Of a DNA stretch of 64,000 nt, positions 44,603-53,189 are shown one piece after another. The DNA is from Allopusillimonas ginsengisoli (GTDB lineage Bacteria; Pseudomonadota; Gammaproteobacteria; Burkholderiales; Burkholderiaceae_B), in assembly GCF_004153455.1 (NCBI RefSeq), contig NZ_SDQE01000001.1:620001-684000 (forward strand), in the 5' to 3' direction. Below the pieces are notes generated by a model. That model made no database searches, was not told where the DNA came from, and saw only the letters and a list, made by a program, of their open reading frames with translations. Numbering within the stretch: the first letter of the stretch is position 1; each line of letters starts with the position of its first letter. The position numbers and the translations under genes are program-made.

Positions 44603-44838
44603 ATGATCCCTGCCTGGAATCTTCAAGGCGTAATCCCACCTGTCCGTCCGGGGTTGCCGGGCCATGATTTCGATCGTTCCCCTTACAAATCCCCATTGGA
44701 TACGTTCATCATTACGATGGGGACATCCCCACGCTCGCCTGGAAGGGTTTCGTCCAATTGGATCTGGAGAGCACTCAAGATCTTGCGGCCGTGCAGGTTC
44801 TGAATCAAGTCAGAGCCAATCTTGGAGGCGCGTCATGA
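44603..44838 (+). pseudogene. Broken DUF6932-like gene, first of a two-gene module
   Basis: The N-terminus (IPAWNLQGVIPPVRPGLPG, then RSPY) resembles DUF6932-type proteins as I recall them. From about 44700 the frame changes and reads DGDIPTLAWKGFVQLDLEST, then the family-like C-terminus ending NLGGAS and a TGA at 44836-44838. The central part of the gene, over 100 residues in full-length relatives, is missing. The C-terminal piece is repeated at 61204-61350, there preceded by YWYSMWSHRR. The stop overlaps the next ATG as ATGA, showing original coupling. Function of the family is unknown to me. Confidence 0.6.
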
Positions 44839-45725
44839 TTCAACGCAGTGAATCGCTATTGTCTGAGATCCGGGAACTCGAACAGTTGCTTGATGGAATT
44901 CCAGAAACGGCAGTCATACAAAGAATTTCGCTCGAAAATCGCCTGAAATCGGTACGACAAGCGCTCGAACAAGAAGTTGTTAAGCCAAAGCCGTCGTGCG
45001 CGAGGCTAACGTTTCGAGGACGGCCGGTCGTTGGCAGTCGCGGAATTGCGGCTGATTTTGGGGGAAAGGCATCTAACGCGTTTGCCGATGCGTTCGCGGC
45101 CGTGGTCGCTGGCTTAAATGAAAGCCTCCATTTCATGGGGCCGATTCCTGATCGAGCAAAGAATCAGCTACTTATAACAGGAACCGCTATTGGGTCTTTT
45201 GGCTTCGAATTCGAGTTACCTGCTGACAGCTTGTTTCCCGACCAAGAAAAGACAGAGGAAGCTTTGCAGAGGATGCAGTCTTTACTTGAGGCTTCTGCAA
45301 TAGGCAGCGACGACGAAGTCGCGGAGCTTGTCGATGTCATCCACCCTCGTGCTGTCAAAAAAATATCTGAATTTCTTGGCGTGCTGTCACACTATCAAGC
45401 TTGGTGCGGCCTGGAATTCAAACACAAGATATTTAAATTTGAGGGAATGGAGCAACTGGAAAAATCAGCAGGCCGGCTCAAAGAAGAAAATATTAAAGAA
45501 GGACGAGTCACTTATCAGGGTAAATTTCTGGGCGTGCTCCCGAACAGCCGATCATTCGAATTCCACACACTCCAGGGAATTATTAAAAGGAAGATTGGCG
45601 TTTCAATCGAAGATCCGGATTTGATTAACAGAGAATGGCTTAAGCGAGATTCCACTATCACATTGGACGTGGTTCAGGTGGGGCAAGGGCGCCCCCGCTT
45701 CACGTTAAACGCCCTTCCTAACTAA
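44835..45725 (+). CDS. Protein of unknown function, second gene of the two-gene module
   Basis: I do not recognise this 296-residue protein. Residues 1-50 (RSESLLSEIRELEQLL, then RISLENRLKSVRQALEQE) look like a helical hairpin or coiled coil. A central region (about 55-160) contains LTFRGRPVVGSRGI and GSFGFEFELP. The C-terminus (about 230-296) looks beta-rich (VTYQGKFLGVLPNSRSFEFHT). The start at 44835 overlaps the preceding stop, and a homologous truncated copy at 61347 starts at the same residue; a longer frame from 44664 adds out-of-register sequence. It converges with the reductase gene and their last 8 bp overlap. With its partner broken it may be non-functional or free-standing. Confidence 0.65.
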   Translation: MIQRSESLLSEIRELEQLLDGIPETAVIQRISLENRLKSVRQALEQEVVKPKPSCARLTFRGRPVVGSRGIAADFGGKASNAFADAFAAVVAGLNESLHFMGPIPDRAKNQLLITGTAIGSFGFEFELPADSLFPDQEKTEEALQRMQSLLEASAIGSDDEVAELVDVIHPRAVKKISEFLGVLSHYQAWCGLEFKHKIFKFEGMEQLEKSAGRLKEENIKEGRVTYQGKFLGVLPNSRSFEFHTLQGIIKRKIGVSIEDPDLINREWLKRDSTITLDVVQVGQGRPRFTLNALPN

Positions 45726-46881
45726 GTATCGGCGCAAGCCAAGGCGGCACGCGCTCTGCCAGCTTGCGGTACTCGCTTAGGTGCTCGCCCCCGACGACAA
45801 ACCCCGTAGGTTTGTTCGCGGCATTAAAGTATGTTGCCCTGATGCTCGCCTGAGTCGCTGACTCAATGACCCAGTCGCCGTCCAATACCATCGGCGGCGA
45901 AATGGCAATCGGAAACGCAGGCGTTTTCACGACGATGGGCATCGCGGCATAGTTAACCGGCGTACGTTGGCCGCTCAAGGTTCTGGCCAAAGCCTTGGCG
46001 CATTGCATGATGGGCATAACGTAAGGCAGCAAGGTGCCGGACACCTGGGCGCAGTCTCCCAAGGCATAAATGTCTGCAGCACTGGTTTCCAAATAGCGAT
46101 TGACAACTATGCCCTTGTCGATCGAGACGCCTGCCCGGCTGGCCAAATCAGTGCGGGGACGCAGGCCGATTGCACTGATCACGACATCCGCATGTTCGAG
46201 CGCCCCATCGGAGAGCTCAAGCTGCAAGTGCCCATCGGCATGATTGACTGCCTTGCAGAACGTGCCGCAATACACGTTCACGCCTATGTGAGCCAAAGCC
46301 TCCTTCATCTGCATACCAATTTGCAAGGGCAGCAAGCGGCTCAAGGGGCATGGTTCGGGATCAATCAACGATACCGTGTGGCCAGCGCTGACCAGATCGT
46401 TCGCAAATTCACAGCCTATCAGTCCCGCGCCCAGAATGGCGATGCGCTTTGGTTCATCCAACTGCGCGAAAAGTGCACCGTAGTCTTCCAGGTTATTGAT
46501 CGATACGACGTGGTCTGCAGCGGTGCCCTTCAATGGCAGGCGCAGCGGCTCGGCGCCCACTGCCAACACCAGCTTGGCATATGACATCGGCTGGCCGGCG
46601 ACCGTGAAGGTATGCTGGTCCGGCACTATGGCCTCTATGGCGCAGCCCGTGTGCACCTGAACCTTTAGTTGCTCGCGCATGCGGTCGACAGCCTGCCCTT
46701 GAAGCTTCGCCGCGTCTTTGCCGGCAGAAATGCCATTCGACAACATGGGCTTGGCGTAAAAATGGCCCTCGTCCAGCGTGAACAAGGTAATTGGGGTCTG
46801 CTCGTCGAACCGGCGCAGCTCTCGCGCTACCGCGTAGCCTGCCAGTCCAGTGCCAACGATGACGATAGGAGGGGCGTTCAT
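45718..46881 (-). CDS. Rubredoxin/ferredoxin NAD+ reductase (FAD-dependent)
   Basis: This 387-residue pyridine-nucleotide-disulfide-type flavoprotein has the N-terminal FAD motif IVIVGTGLAGYAVARELR, an NAD motif IAILGAGLIGCEFANDLV near 145, and a second FAD motif IYALGDCAQVSG near 270. It is closest in form to rubredoxin reductases (AlkT/RubB type). The start at 46881 has AGGAG seven bases upstream. A rubredoxin gene opens the same operon (51974), so this enzyme most likely passes electrons from NAD(P)H through that rubredoxin to the Rieske oxygenase. Confidence 0.82.
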   Translation of the reverse strand: MNAPPIVIVGTGLAGYAVARELRRFDEQTPITLFTLDEGHFYAKPMLSNGISAGKDAAKLQGQAVDRMREQLKVQVHTGCAIEAIVPDQHTFTVAGQPMSYAKLVLAVGAEPLRLPLKGTAADHVVSINNLEDYGALFAQLDEPKRIAILGAGLIGCEFANDLVSAGHTVSLIDPEPCPLSRLLPLQIGMQMKEALAHIGVNVYCGTFCKAVNHADGHLQLELSDGALEHADVVISAIGLRPRTDLASRAGVSIDKGIVVNRYLETSAADIYALGDCAQVSGTLLPYVMPIMQCAKALARTLSGQRTPVNYAAMPIVVKTPAFPIAISPPMVLDGDWVIESATQASIRATYFNAANKPTGFVVGGEHLSEYRKLAERVPPWLAPILS

Positions 46882-46997
46882 CTGGATACTCCTGTGCTCT
46901 TGATGCTGTTGCTGTCTGCCGGTCAAAGCGAGGCCGATACACTCTAGACTGAATGCATCCCGGCCGGCCTGAGCCAGCGACAGGATGCAATGCCCGT

Positions 46998-48008
46998 TTA
47001 TTCCGGCAAAGTCATCTTCAGCACTGCGTCACTGATCTGCGCAGCGTCAGGGATCAATACGCTCTGAAGATGGGGCGCGGCCGGCATGCGTACGTCTGGC
47101 GTGCCAAGGCGCCGCACAGGTGCGGAAAGATTCAGGAAATGGCGCTCTTGCGTGCGCGCAGCGATCTCTGCGCCGAAGCCGCCGGTGACGTTGGCTTCGT
47201 GCACGATCAACAGCCGTTTGGTTTTGCTCACACTTTCGTCCAGCGTTTTCCAGTCGAACGGCGCAACCCAACGCGCGTTGATCACTTCGGCCGAGATGTC
47301 ATGCTTCTCGGCCAACGTTTCGGCGGCGGCCAGAGCCTGCGATAACATGGCGCCCCAAGTCACAATGGTGACATCCTTGCCCGGCCGGGCGATATGCGCG
47401 CCTTGCGCCGCCTCGATGTCACCGTCGATCTCGACGGCTTGCGCTTCGCCGTAATACAAACCGCGATTTTCTATCACCAACGTAGGGTCATCACATTTGA
47501 CCGCGGCCAACGTCATGGAATAGGCATCCTGTGCTGTGGCGGGCAAGCCGACGCGCAAGCCAGGCACGTGAGCATAGAATGCTTCCAGGTTCTGGGAATG
47601 CTGGGCACATGACCCAGGCAAGGCGCCTTGCTGGGTGCGGATCGTCAATGGTGCGCCCAGGCGGCCTGCAGAAACATAGCGTACATTGGCTGCCTGGTTG
47701 ACGATCTGGTCCATGGCCACCAGGCTGAAGTCTATCCACATGATCTCGACGATAGGACGCAACCCCGTCATCGCCGCACCCACCGCCGTACCCAGCATGG
47801 CGGTTTCGCTGATCGGCGTGTCGAACACTCGATCCTCACCAAAATTGTTTTGTAGATCTTTGGTAATGCCAAACACGCCACCCGGCTTGCCTGCATCCTC
47901 GCCAAAGAGAACGGTTTCGGGAAAAGTGGACATGGCTCGCTGCAGTGCGGCGTTGATCGCTTTTCCGTAGCTCAGCTCCACCACTGATGTTTGAATATCG
48001 TTATGCAT
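46998..48008 (-). CDS. 2-oxoacid/acetoin dehydrogenase E1 component, beta subunit
   Basis: This 336-residue protein has the transketolase-type pyrimidine-binding domain (residues about 10-180; FGEDAGKPGGVFGITKDLQ, FDTPISETAMLGTAVGAAMTGLRPI) and the C-terminal transketolase domain (VTIVTWGAMLSQALAAAE, then LIVHEANVTGGFGAEIAA). It pairs with the alpha subunit encoded upstream, overlapping it by 8 bp, to form a thiamine-diphosphate E1 alpha2-beta2 enzyme of the acetoin/branched-chain 2-oxoacid type. No E2 or E3 gene is in the window. Confidence 0.9.
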   Translation of the reverse strand: MHNDIQTSVVELSYGKAINAALQRAMSTFPETVLFGEDAGKPGGVFGITKDLQNNFGEDRVFDTPISETAMLGTAVGAAMTGLRPIVEIMWIDFSLVAMDQIVNQAANVRYVSAGRLGAPLTIRTQQGALPGSCAQHSQNLEAFYAHVPGLRVGLPATAQDAYSMTLAAVKCDDPTLVIENRGLYYGEAQAVEIDGDIEAAQGAHIARPGKDVTIVTWGAMLSQALAAAETLAEKHDISAEVINARWVAPFDWKTLDESVSKTKRLLIVHEANVTGGFGAEIAARTQERHFLNLSAPVRRLGTPDVRMPAAPHLQSVLIPDAAQISDAVLKMTLPE

Positions 48009-48975
48009 ACAGATGCTCCAGAATGGTCTTGGTATCAGCCAGGGGGGCGTCCAACGCTTTCTGCGCGGCGGCCTCTATCGTATTGCGTGCGTCGGCCTCA
48101 CAGTCATCCAGTTGCGTGGCGGACACGTCCATCCCAAGCAGCTTTTCGCGCAGCCTGAGGATGGGTTCGTTTTTCTTTGCCTCGGCCAGTTCGCCACGTG
48201 GGCGGTAGCTCTGCATGTCGCCGTAATAGTGGCCCACCAGGCGCTGCGTCATCATCTCGATCAACACAGGTCCTTTTCCTTCGCGAGCAGCTTTTGCCTG
48301 TTCGGCGACGCAATCGCGCACCGCCTCAAGGTCGTTACCGTCAATTCGCATGCCAGGGATTCCATAAGCCTGCGCGCGCTTGAACAGATTGGTATCGCGC
48401 GTCATCTCGGCGATGGGCGTAAGCTCGGAATAGACGTTGTTTTCACAGACAAATATCACAGGCAGATCGAGATACGCTGCAAAGTTCATCGCCTCGTGGA
48501 TGGCGCCTTGATTCATTGCACCGTCACCAAAGGCTGTCAGCGCAACGGCGCCATTACGGGTCAGCTTATTGGTGAGCGCCGCGCCGCAGGCAATTGGCGC
48601 GCCAGCGCCAACGATGGAGTTCTCGCCATAGAACCCCCAATCGGCCGCGCTGAAATAGGCAGATCCACCGCGTCCCTGGTTTACTCCTGTCTGCCGTCCG
48701 AGCAGCTCTGCAAGAATCGCTTCGGGCGGCACGCCGCAGGCCATTGCCCATCCATGCCCCCTATAGGTTGAAAACACCTGATCACCCTGCCGCAAGGCTT
48801 GTAGCGCGCCCGCATAGATAGACTCCTGTCCGATACAAAGGTGTACCGACCCTTGGATAATCTGCTGTTTGCGCAGCTCGGTAATCTTTTCTTCGAGAAA
48901 ACGAATTCTCTGCATCATACTCAAGCCGATGATCGCGGCCTCTGTATTCTTGATGGGTAAATCACTGACTGTCAT
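48001..48975 (-). CDS. 2-oxoacid/acetoin dehydrogenase E1 component, alpha subunit
   Basis: The 324-residue protein carries the thiamine-diphosphate motif GDGAMNQGAIHEAMNFAAYLDLPVIFVCENN (in two blocks, near 165-195), preceded by GRGGSAYFSAADWGFYGENSIVGAG. This is the form of AcoA and PdhA alpha subunits. It decarboxylates a 2-oxo acid or cleaves acetoin with ThDP and hands the acyl group to a lipoyl E2 encoded elsewhere. It lies between the SDR gene (51 bp) and the beta-subunit gene in the Rieske operon. Confidence 0.9.
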   Translation of the reverse strand: MTVSDLPIKNTEAAIIGLSMMQRIRFLEEKITELRKQQIIQGSVHLCIGQESIYAGALQALRQGDQVFSTYRGHGWAMACGVPPEAILAELLGRQTGVNQGRGGSAYFSAADWGFYGENSIVGAGAPIACGAALTNKLTRNGAVALTAFGDGAMNQGAIHEAMNFAAYLDLPVIFVCENNVYSELTPIAEMTRDTNLFKRAQAYGIPGMRIDGNDLEAVRDCVAEQAKAAREGKGPVLIEMMTQRLVGHYYGDMQSYRPRGELAEAKKNEPILRLREKLLGMDVSATQLDDCEADARNTIEAAAQKALDAPLADTKTILEHLYA

Positions 48976-49026
48976 ATAGCCACCTCTTTGGTAAAACTGC
49001 TGATGAATGAACTGCGCGGCCCATAC

Positions 49027-49803
49027 TTAAAACATGCCCTTGTAGGCGCCGCCATCGACAAGCAGATGCTGGCCGGTCAGGTAGCTGGCGCCCTCGCTGC
49101 ACAGAAATGCGCAGACATGGGCGATTTCCTCGGGCAAACCGAGTCGCCCCATGGGGATCGCCGCAGACACCGTCCGCTCGTAGGCCTCTCGCGATACGCC
49201 AGCGCGGCGCGCGTCGCGCTCCAGCGCATTGCTTTGTCTGGCTGTCAGAATTCTTCCCGGCAGTATCGAGTTGATGGTGACGCCGCTGGGAGCTGCTTGC
49301 GCGGCCCTGGCGCTGACGAGGTTGGCCAGCCCGGTCCGGAACACGCCCGATACAAGAAGGTTGGGGATAGGCTGCTTGACCGCCACGGAGGAAATCATCA
49401 CCACCCTGCCCCAGCCGCGCCGCATCATACCGGGCAAGACCTGATCCAGAATGTCTGCCATGGGAAGAAAGACCGTTTCAAAAGCGCTTTGCCAATCGTC
49501 CAGCGACAACGCTTCGGTGGTCGCGGCGGGGCCGCCCATATTGAGTACCAATACGTCGATGTCGCCCGCCTGGGAAAGTAAATGTTGTCGGTCTGCGTCC
49601 AGATTCAGGTCCGCTACGCATGACGAAAGCTGAGCATGGGGATGCCTGCCCAGCAACTTGCGTTCGGCGTCTTCAAGGCGATCTGCATCCCTACCGTTCA
49701 AGCACACTGAAAGGCCCTCGCTGGCCAGCGCTGTCGCGCATGCATACCCGATACCAGCACTCGAAGCCAGCACCAGTGCCCGCCGTGACTCGGACTTGCT
49801 CAC
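49027..49803 (-). CDS. Short-chain dehydrogenase/reductase of the Rieske operon
   Basis: This 258-residue SDR has an unusual cofactor loop, LVLASSAGIGYACATALASEG (S-S-A-G-I-G instead of the common T-G-x3-G-x-G), then VLNMGGPAATTE (N-M-G-G in place of N-N-A-G), SSVAVKQPIPNLLVSGVFRTGLANL and YLTGQHLLVDGGAYKGMF. The usual Tyr-x3-Lys is replaced by an S-G-V-F-R-T pattern. This resembles the divergent SDR branch around 3-oxoacyl-ACP-reductase-like proteins in aromatic or acid catabolic clusters, and its activity is uncertain. It overlaps the HpaI aldolase stop by four bases. Confidence 0.82.
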   Translation of the reverse strand: MSKSESRRALVLASSAGIGYACATALASEGLSVCLNGRDADRLEDAERKLLGRHPHAQLSSCVADLNLDADRQHLLSQAGDIDVLVLNMGGPAATTEALSLDDWQSAFETVFLPMADILDQVLPGMMRRGWGRVVMISSVAVKQPIPNLLVSGVFRTGLANLVSARAAQAAPSGVTINSILPGRILTARQSNALERDARRAGVSREAYERTVSAAIPMGRLGLPEEIAHVCAFLCSEGASYLTGQHLLVDGGAYKGMF

Positions 49804-50576
49804 GGTTGCGCCTCCCCATGCTGTCGCCTGACCCGCTGCTGCAGGCTATCCGCTCCCGCGACAAGAATGCCCATCTCTGATCCCAGGGCTATTACACTGG
49901 CGCCCGCCGAAAGATAAGGGTCGCAGGCATGCTCGTTTGCGAGGACAGCTGCCACCTTGCCAGCCGCCCGCACCTGACTGATGCCGGTGATAACGGCCGC
50001 CACCACTTCAGGATGTCCAGGCTGACCCAGCAAGCCCATGTCCGCAGCCAGGTCATTGGGGCCAAAAAATACAACATCCACGCCTTCGACGTCCGCAATC
50101 TGAGGCAGGTTTTGCATCGCGATCCTGCTTTCGGCCTGCACCATCAGCACAGCATCCTCCGGCCGATGATCGCCGGAGATTTTGTCGCGACCATAGCGTG
50201 AGGCGCGCACACTCCCGCCCACACCTCTTTTTCCGGCTGGTGCATAGCGGCAATAACTGACAGCGACTTGCGCCTGCGCCACGGTGTCGACGTTGGGCAC
50301 CATAATGGCGTGCGCCCCGAGGTCGAGGCATTGCTTGATCTGGCCCGCGTCCAGTCCGCCAACACGCACGACGGCTGTCGTGCTGGTGGACGAGATCGCA
50401 AGAAATTGAGCATGCAGTGTCGTCAAGCTGCCCGGGCAATGCTCAGTATCAAAGATCAGAAAATCATAGCCGCTGTGAGCGATCGCCTCGGCGGTCTGTG
50501 AACTGTAGGAACAGCAGAAAAGGCCGAACATCCTTTGCTGTTCCAGGATGCGCGAGCGCCATTGTTTGAGCTTCAC
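49800..50576 (-). CDS. HpaI/HpcH-family class II pyruvate aldolase
   Basis: The 258-residue aldolase has the HpcH/HpaI signatures DFLIFDTEHCPGSLTTL near residue 38, IKQCLDLGAHAIMVPNVDT near 90, VQAESRIAMQNLPQI (metal Glu) near 150, and VFFGPNDLAADMG near 172. These divalent-metal enzymes cleave 4-hydroxy-2-oxo acids to pyruvate or oxaloacetate and an aldehyde. It overlaps both neighbours by four bases, so it is tightly coupled with the Rieske oxygenase and the SDR and probably acts on a ring- or chain-cleavage product. Confidence 0.9.
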   Translation of the reverse strand: MKLKQWRSRILEQQRMFGLFCCSYSSQTAEAIAHSGYDFLIFDTEHCPGSLTTLHAQFLAISSTSTTAVVRVGGLDAGQIKQCLDLGAHAIMVPNVDTVAQAQVAVSYCRYAPAGKRGVGGSVRASRYGRDKISGDHRPEDAVLMVQAESRIAMQNLPQIADVEGVDVVFFGPNDLAADMGLLGQPGHPEVVAAVITGISQVRAAGKVAAVLANEHACDPYLSAGASVIALGSEMGILVAGADSLQQRVRRQHGEAQP

Positions 50577-51925
50577 GATTGCACCTTTTCCGCGGCCTGG
50601 CGCAGGTCAGCGCCGACGTAACCGTAGGGATGTCCAAAACGCTCGACCATGACCTGTTCGAGCTTCTTGCCTGCGTCCGCCACCCAACCGCCAGAGCGGA
50701 CGGCGTAATGCGCCGCGCAGCCGGGCTCGGCGGGCTCCTGGCCTTCGCTGGCCAATGCCTTGGCGCGCTTCAGCATGTATTGACGAAACTTCACGAGACC
50801 GATATCAGTCGCACCGAGATGTTCGCGTGTGCGGTCAACAATGCCGCCCATACTGTTCTGAATGGCGGCGTCCTGCTCTGATACGCCTTGAATTCCCGTA
50901 AAGCTACCTTGACGCTGTGCCTCGCGATCAATCAGATAATCGTTGTGAGGCCCTCGCAGCGGATAGTAGTTCTCGTCAATTTCGGCGTGAACGGTCAGGC
51001 CCTTGCGGCAGGCTTCGCGCTCTTCTTCCGTCAGCGGACGGTCTGGATTCCACGTGTAGTTGTAGATCCAGCACGATGTGTCGGTGACGGGCACCCAGGT
51101 TTGCCCGTGATAGTTTTCGCCGGGAAACGCACTCGGTACAAGCGCGTGATTGGGTGCCAGAAACTGGGCGATGCGCCAGTAGAGATCCTGTTCTCCGGCA
51201 ATCCGCGCACCCCCTATCGTGAGGCCCGCGGGAAACTCATTAATCTCGAACTTGGGTCGTGGATCTTCCTGCACCCAACGAATGCGGTCATTCTTGACAC
51301 TCTGGGAACCGATGGCTGCGTGCTGCAACAGACTGGCGACGTCTTGTCCTTCCTTGGGAATCACCATGTGCAGGAAGGAAAAATGGGCGGTATCAATTGC
51401 ACCTTCTACGCATTGCACCCAGTTGCAGTCCTGCCACTTTTTGGAGACAAACACATGCGACGCGGGAAGCAGCGTGAACTCCATCTGCGGCAGTTCTGGC
51501 ATTTTGTCCGCCGGCCCCATGTATGCCCAGATAAATCCACCGGCCTCCCTCGTGGGGTATGTCTTGATTTTGATTCGGTCTTTGTAATTGGAATGACAGG
51601 GCGCGGTGGGCAGGTCTACGCAATTGCCGTCCACATCGAATTTCCAGCCGTGGAACACACAGCGCAGGCCACCCTCTTCATTGCGACCATAATAGAGATT
51701 GGCGCCGCGATGCGGGCAGACCGGCTCGACCAGACCGACACGACCGTTCGTATCACGGAATGCCAGCAAGTCCTCACCCAGCACCGTTACCCGCTTCTGC
51801 GTTCCTCCCGGCGCATCAAGCTCCTCGCACAGCAGAACCGGCAGCCAGAAGCGGCGCAGCAGTTCTCCCATGGGAGTGCCAGCGGCGCTGTGGGTCAGAA
51901 TCTCATTGTCTTCTTTACTTAGCAT
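50573..51925 (-). CDS. Rieske non-haem iron oxygenase, large subunit
   Basis: The 450-residue oxygenase has the Rieske cluster ligands Cys70-His72 and Cys89-His92 (CPHRGANLYYG, LRCVFHGW) and the mononuclear iron site Asp178, His181 and His186 (D-T-A-H-F-S-F-L-H). Overall form, with FWLPVLLCEEL at the start, is that of phthalate-4,5-dioxygenase-like homohexameric oxygenases, which hydroxylate or demethylate aromatic acids. No small subunit is encoded. A rubredoxin gene lies just upstream and a rubredoxin reductase gene ends the operon, an atypical electron-supply set for this family. The substrate is unknown. Confidence 0.92.
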   Translation of the reverse strand: MLSKEDNEILTHSAAGTPMGELLRRFWLPVLLCEELDAPGGTQKRVTVLGEDLLAFRDTNGRVGLVEPVCPHRGANLYYGRNEEGGLRCVFHGWKFDVDGNCVDLPTAPCHSNYKDRIKIKTYPTREAGGFIWAYMGPADKMPELPQMEFTLLPASHVFVSKKWQDCNWVQCVEGAIDTAHFSFLHMVIPKEGQDVASLLQHAAIGSQSVKNDRIRWVQEDPRPKFEINEFPAGLTIGGARIAGEQDLYWRIAQFLAPNHALVPSAFPGENYHGQTWVPVTDTSCWIYNYTWNPDRPLTEEEREACRKGLTVHAEIDENYYPLRGPHNDYLIDREAQRQGSFTGIQGVSEQDAAIQNSMGGIVDRTREHLGATDIGLVKFRQYMLKRAKALASEGQEPAEPGCAAHYAVRSGGWVADAGKKLEQVMVERFGHPYGYVGADLRQAAEKVQS

Positions 51926-51973
51926 GTCATGCTCCCTTGTATGTATGCGCTCGTTCCCGGAGGGCTGAGTTCG

Positions 51974-52204
51974 TCAAACCTGCACCATGATGAATTCGGA
52001 TTTTCCAACGCCGCAGTCGGGACAGAGCCAGGAATCGGGGACATCTTCCCAGCGTGTTCCGGCCGGCAGGCCACTGGCAGGATCTCCCTGCGCCTCGTCA
52101 TAGATCCAGCCGCACAGCACGCACATCCATGCGCCCATCAAGGCGTCTTGAGAGACGCTGTCGGCGACGCCAGCTTCGCGGAAAGCCATCGCTGTCTTTT
52201 CCAT
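51974..52204 (-). CDS. Rubredoxin
   Basis: The 76-residue protein contains a complete rubredoxin domain: Cys28 and Cys31 (MCVLCGWIYDEAQGDP), then Cys61 and Cys64 (WLCPDCGVGKSEF), with the conserved W-x-D-V-P-x-x-W loop between. One iron bound by four Cys carries single electrons. The first 22 residues precede the domain; a start near MGAWMC is possible. It is the first gene of the Rieske operon and lies 48 bp before the oxygenase, so it is the likely electron donor to it. Confidence 0.9.
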   Translation of the reverse strand: MEKTAMAFREAGVADSVSQDALMGAWMCVLCGWIYDEAQGDPASGLPAGTRWEDVPDSWLCPDCGVGKSEFIMVQV

Positions 52205-52282
52205 GTGTTTATCTTTTAGCTAGTGATGATTCAAATATCGAATACGTGATAATCTACCGACATTCGGTTTTCATTCACATCA

Positions 52283-52303
52283 TTGTTTCGAATAATGAAA
52301 CAA
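52283..52303. promoter_or_regulatory. IclR-type operator candidate between rubredoxin and IclR genes
   Basis: TTGTTTC and GAAACAA form a perfect inverted repeat around a seven-base spacer in the 110-bp divergent region, ending 11 bp before the IclR start codon. Size and symmetry fit an IclR-family site. Confidence 0.5.
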
Positions 52304-52314
52304 GTAGAGATGCC

Positions 52315-53142
52315 ATGACGTATCTTTCTGCCATTCAACAAAGCGCCACTCAGCTGGAAGACTTCGATGGCGATCCACAGTTCGCCATGACGCTGGCCAA
52401 GGGCCTGGAACTGTTGTCCGCCTTCACGCCTGAAAGACCGATACTGAGCAACAAGGAACTGTCCGATCTACTGGGCATGTCAAAGTCCACGATCTCGCGC
52501 TTCACCTATACGCTGACCCGCCTTGGATACATGACCACGGAAAAAAGCTCCGGCAAGTTCCAGCTCGGCACGGCGGTATTGCCCATCGGATATCCCTTGC
52601 TGGCGAATATGGCGATACGCCAGATTGCCAGGCCGCTGATGAGCGAGCTGGCAGAGGCGATACAAGGTTCGGTTTCCATGGGAGTACTTGACCGGCTGCA
52701 CATCACCTATGTCGAAACCAGCCGGCATCGCTCGATATTCAATACGCGCATGTCCGATATTGGGCTATCGGTGTCGCTGGCGGGCAGCGCCATTGGCCGA
52801 GCTTACCTGTGCGGCTTGAACTCTGACGCTCGCGAAATGCTGCTTAATACGCTGCGCGTCAAAAAGCCCAAGGAATGGGCCCAGCACAAAGACGCACTGG
52901 ACAAAAGCATGCAAGACTACAGACGACTCGGGTTTTGCATGGCCGCGGGCGATATCCTTCCAGACGTTTACGGCGTGGGAATTCCTTTTGCGGGAATTCG
53001 ACAAGGCGAGCTACTGGTTTTCAACTGTGTCGTGCATTCTTATCAAGGCAAAAACGGCGCCCTGGAAAATGAGATCGGCCCGCGCCTGCTGGCCATGGTC
53101 AAAAACCTTGAAGGCTTTATGCTGCCACACAGAAGCACCTGA
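52315..53142 (+). CDS. IclR-family regulator of the Rieske operon
   Basis: This 275-residue protein has an N-terminal winged helix (residues about 20-85; LAKGLELLSAFTPERPILSN, LSDLLGMSKSTISRFTYTL, LGYMTTEKSSGKFQLG) and an IclR effector domain (about 95-270). The ATG at 52315 is used because the domain begins just after it; the longer open frame runs back through the divergent rubredoxin gene. It is transcribed away from the rubredoxin-Rieske operon, as for PobR/PcaR-type regulators of aromatic catabolism. It converges with the thiolase operon. Confidence 0.87.
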   Translation: MTYLSAIQQSATQLEDFDGDPQFAMTLAKGLELLSAFTPERPILSNKELSDLLGMSKSTISRFTYTLTRLGYMTTEKSSGKFQLGTAVLPIGYPLLANMAIRQIARPLMSELAEAIQGSVSMGVLDRLHITYVETSRHRSIFNTRMSDIGLSVSLAGSAIGRAYLCGLNSDAREMLLNTLRVKKPKEWAQHKDALDKSMQDYRRLGFCMAAGDILPDVYGVGIPFAGIRQGELLVFNCVVHSYQGKNGALENEIGPRLLAMVKNLEGFMLPHRST

Positions 53143-53189
53143 ATCAGTGCCAAGAACCTGGCAGCGGCCCGATCCCGTGCGCCGCCTAC

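Noticed and set aside
46927-46997. GCATCC/GGATGC hairpin between reductase and E1 beta genes
   Set aside because: The loop is about 22 bases and there is no T-run, so it is not called a terminator.
50888-51922. Long antisense open frame (344 codons) opposite the Rieske oxygenase
   Set aside because: The minus-strand gene has all Rieske and iron ligands; the plus-strand frame is a shadow and has no independent support.
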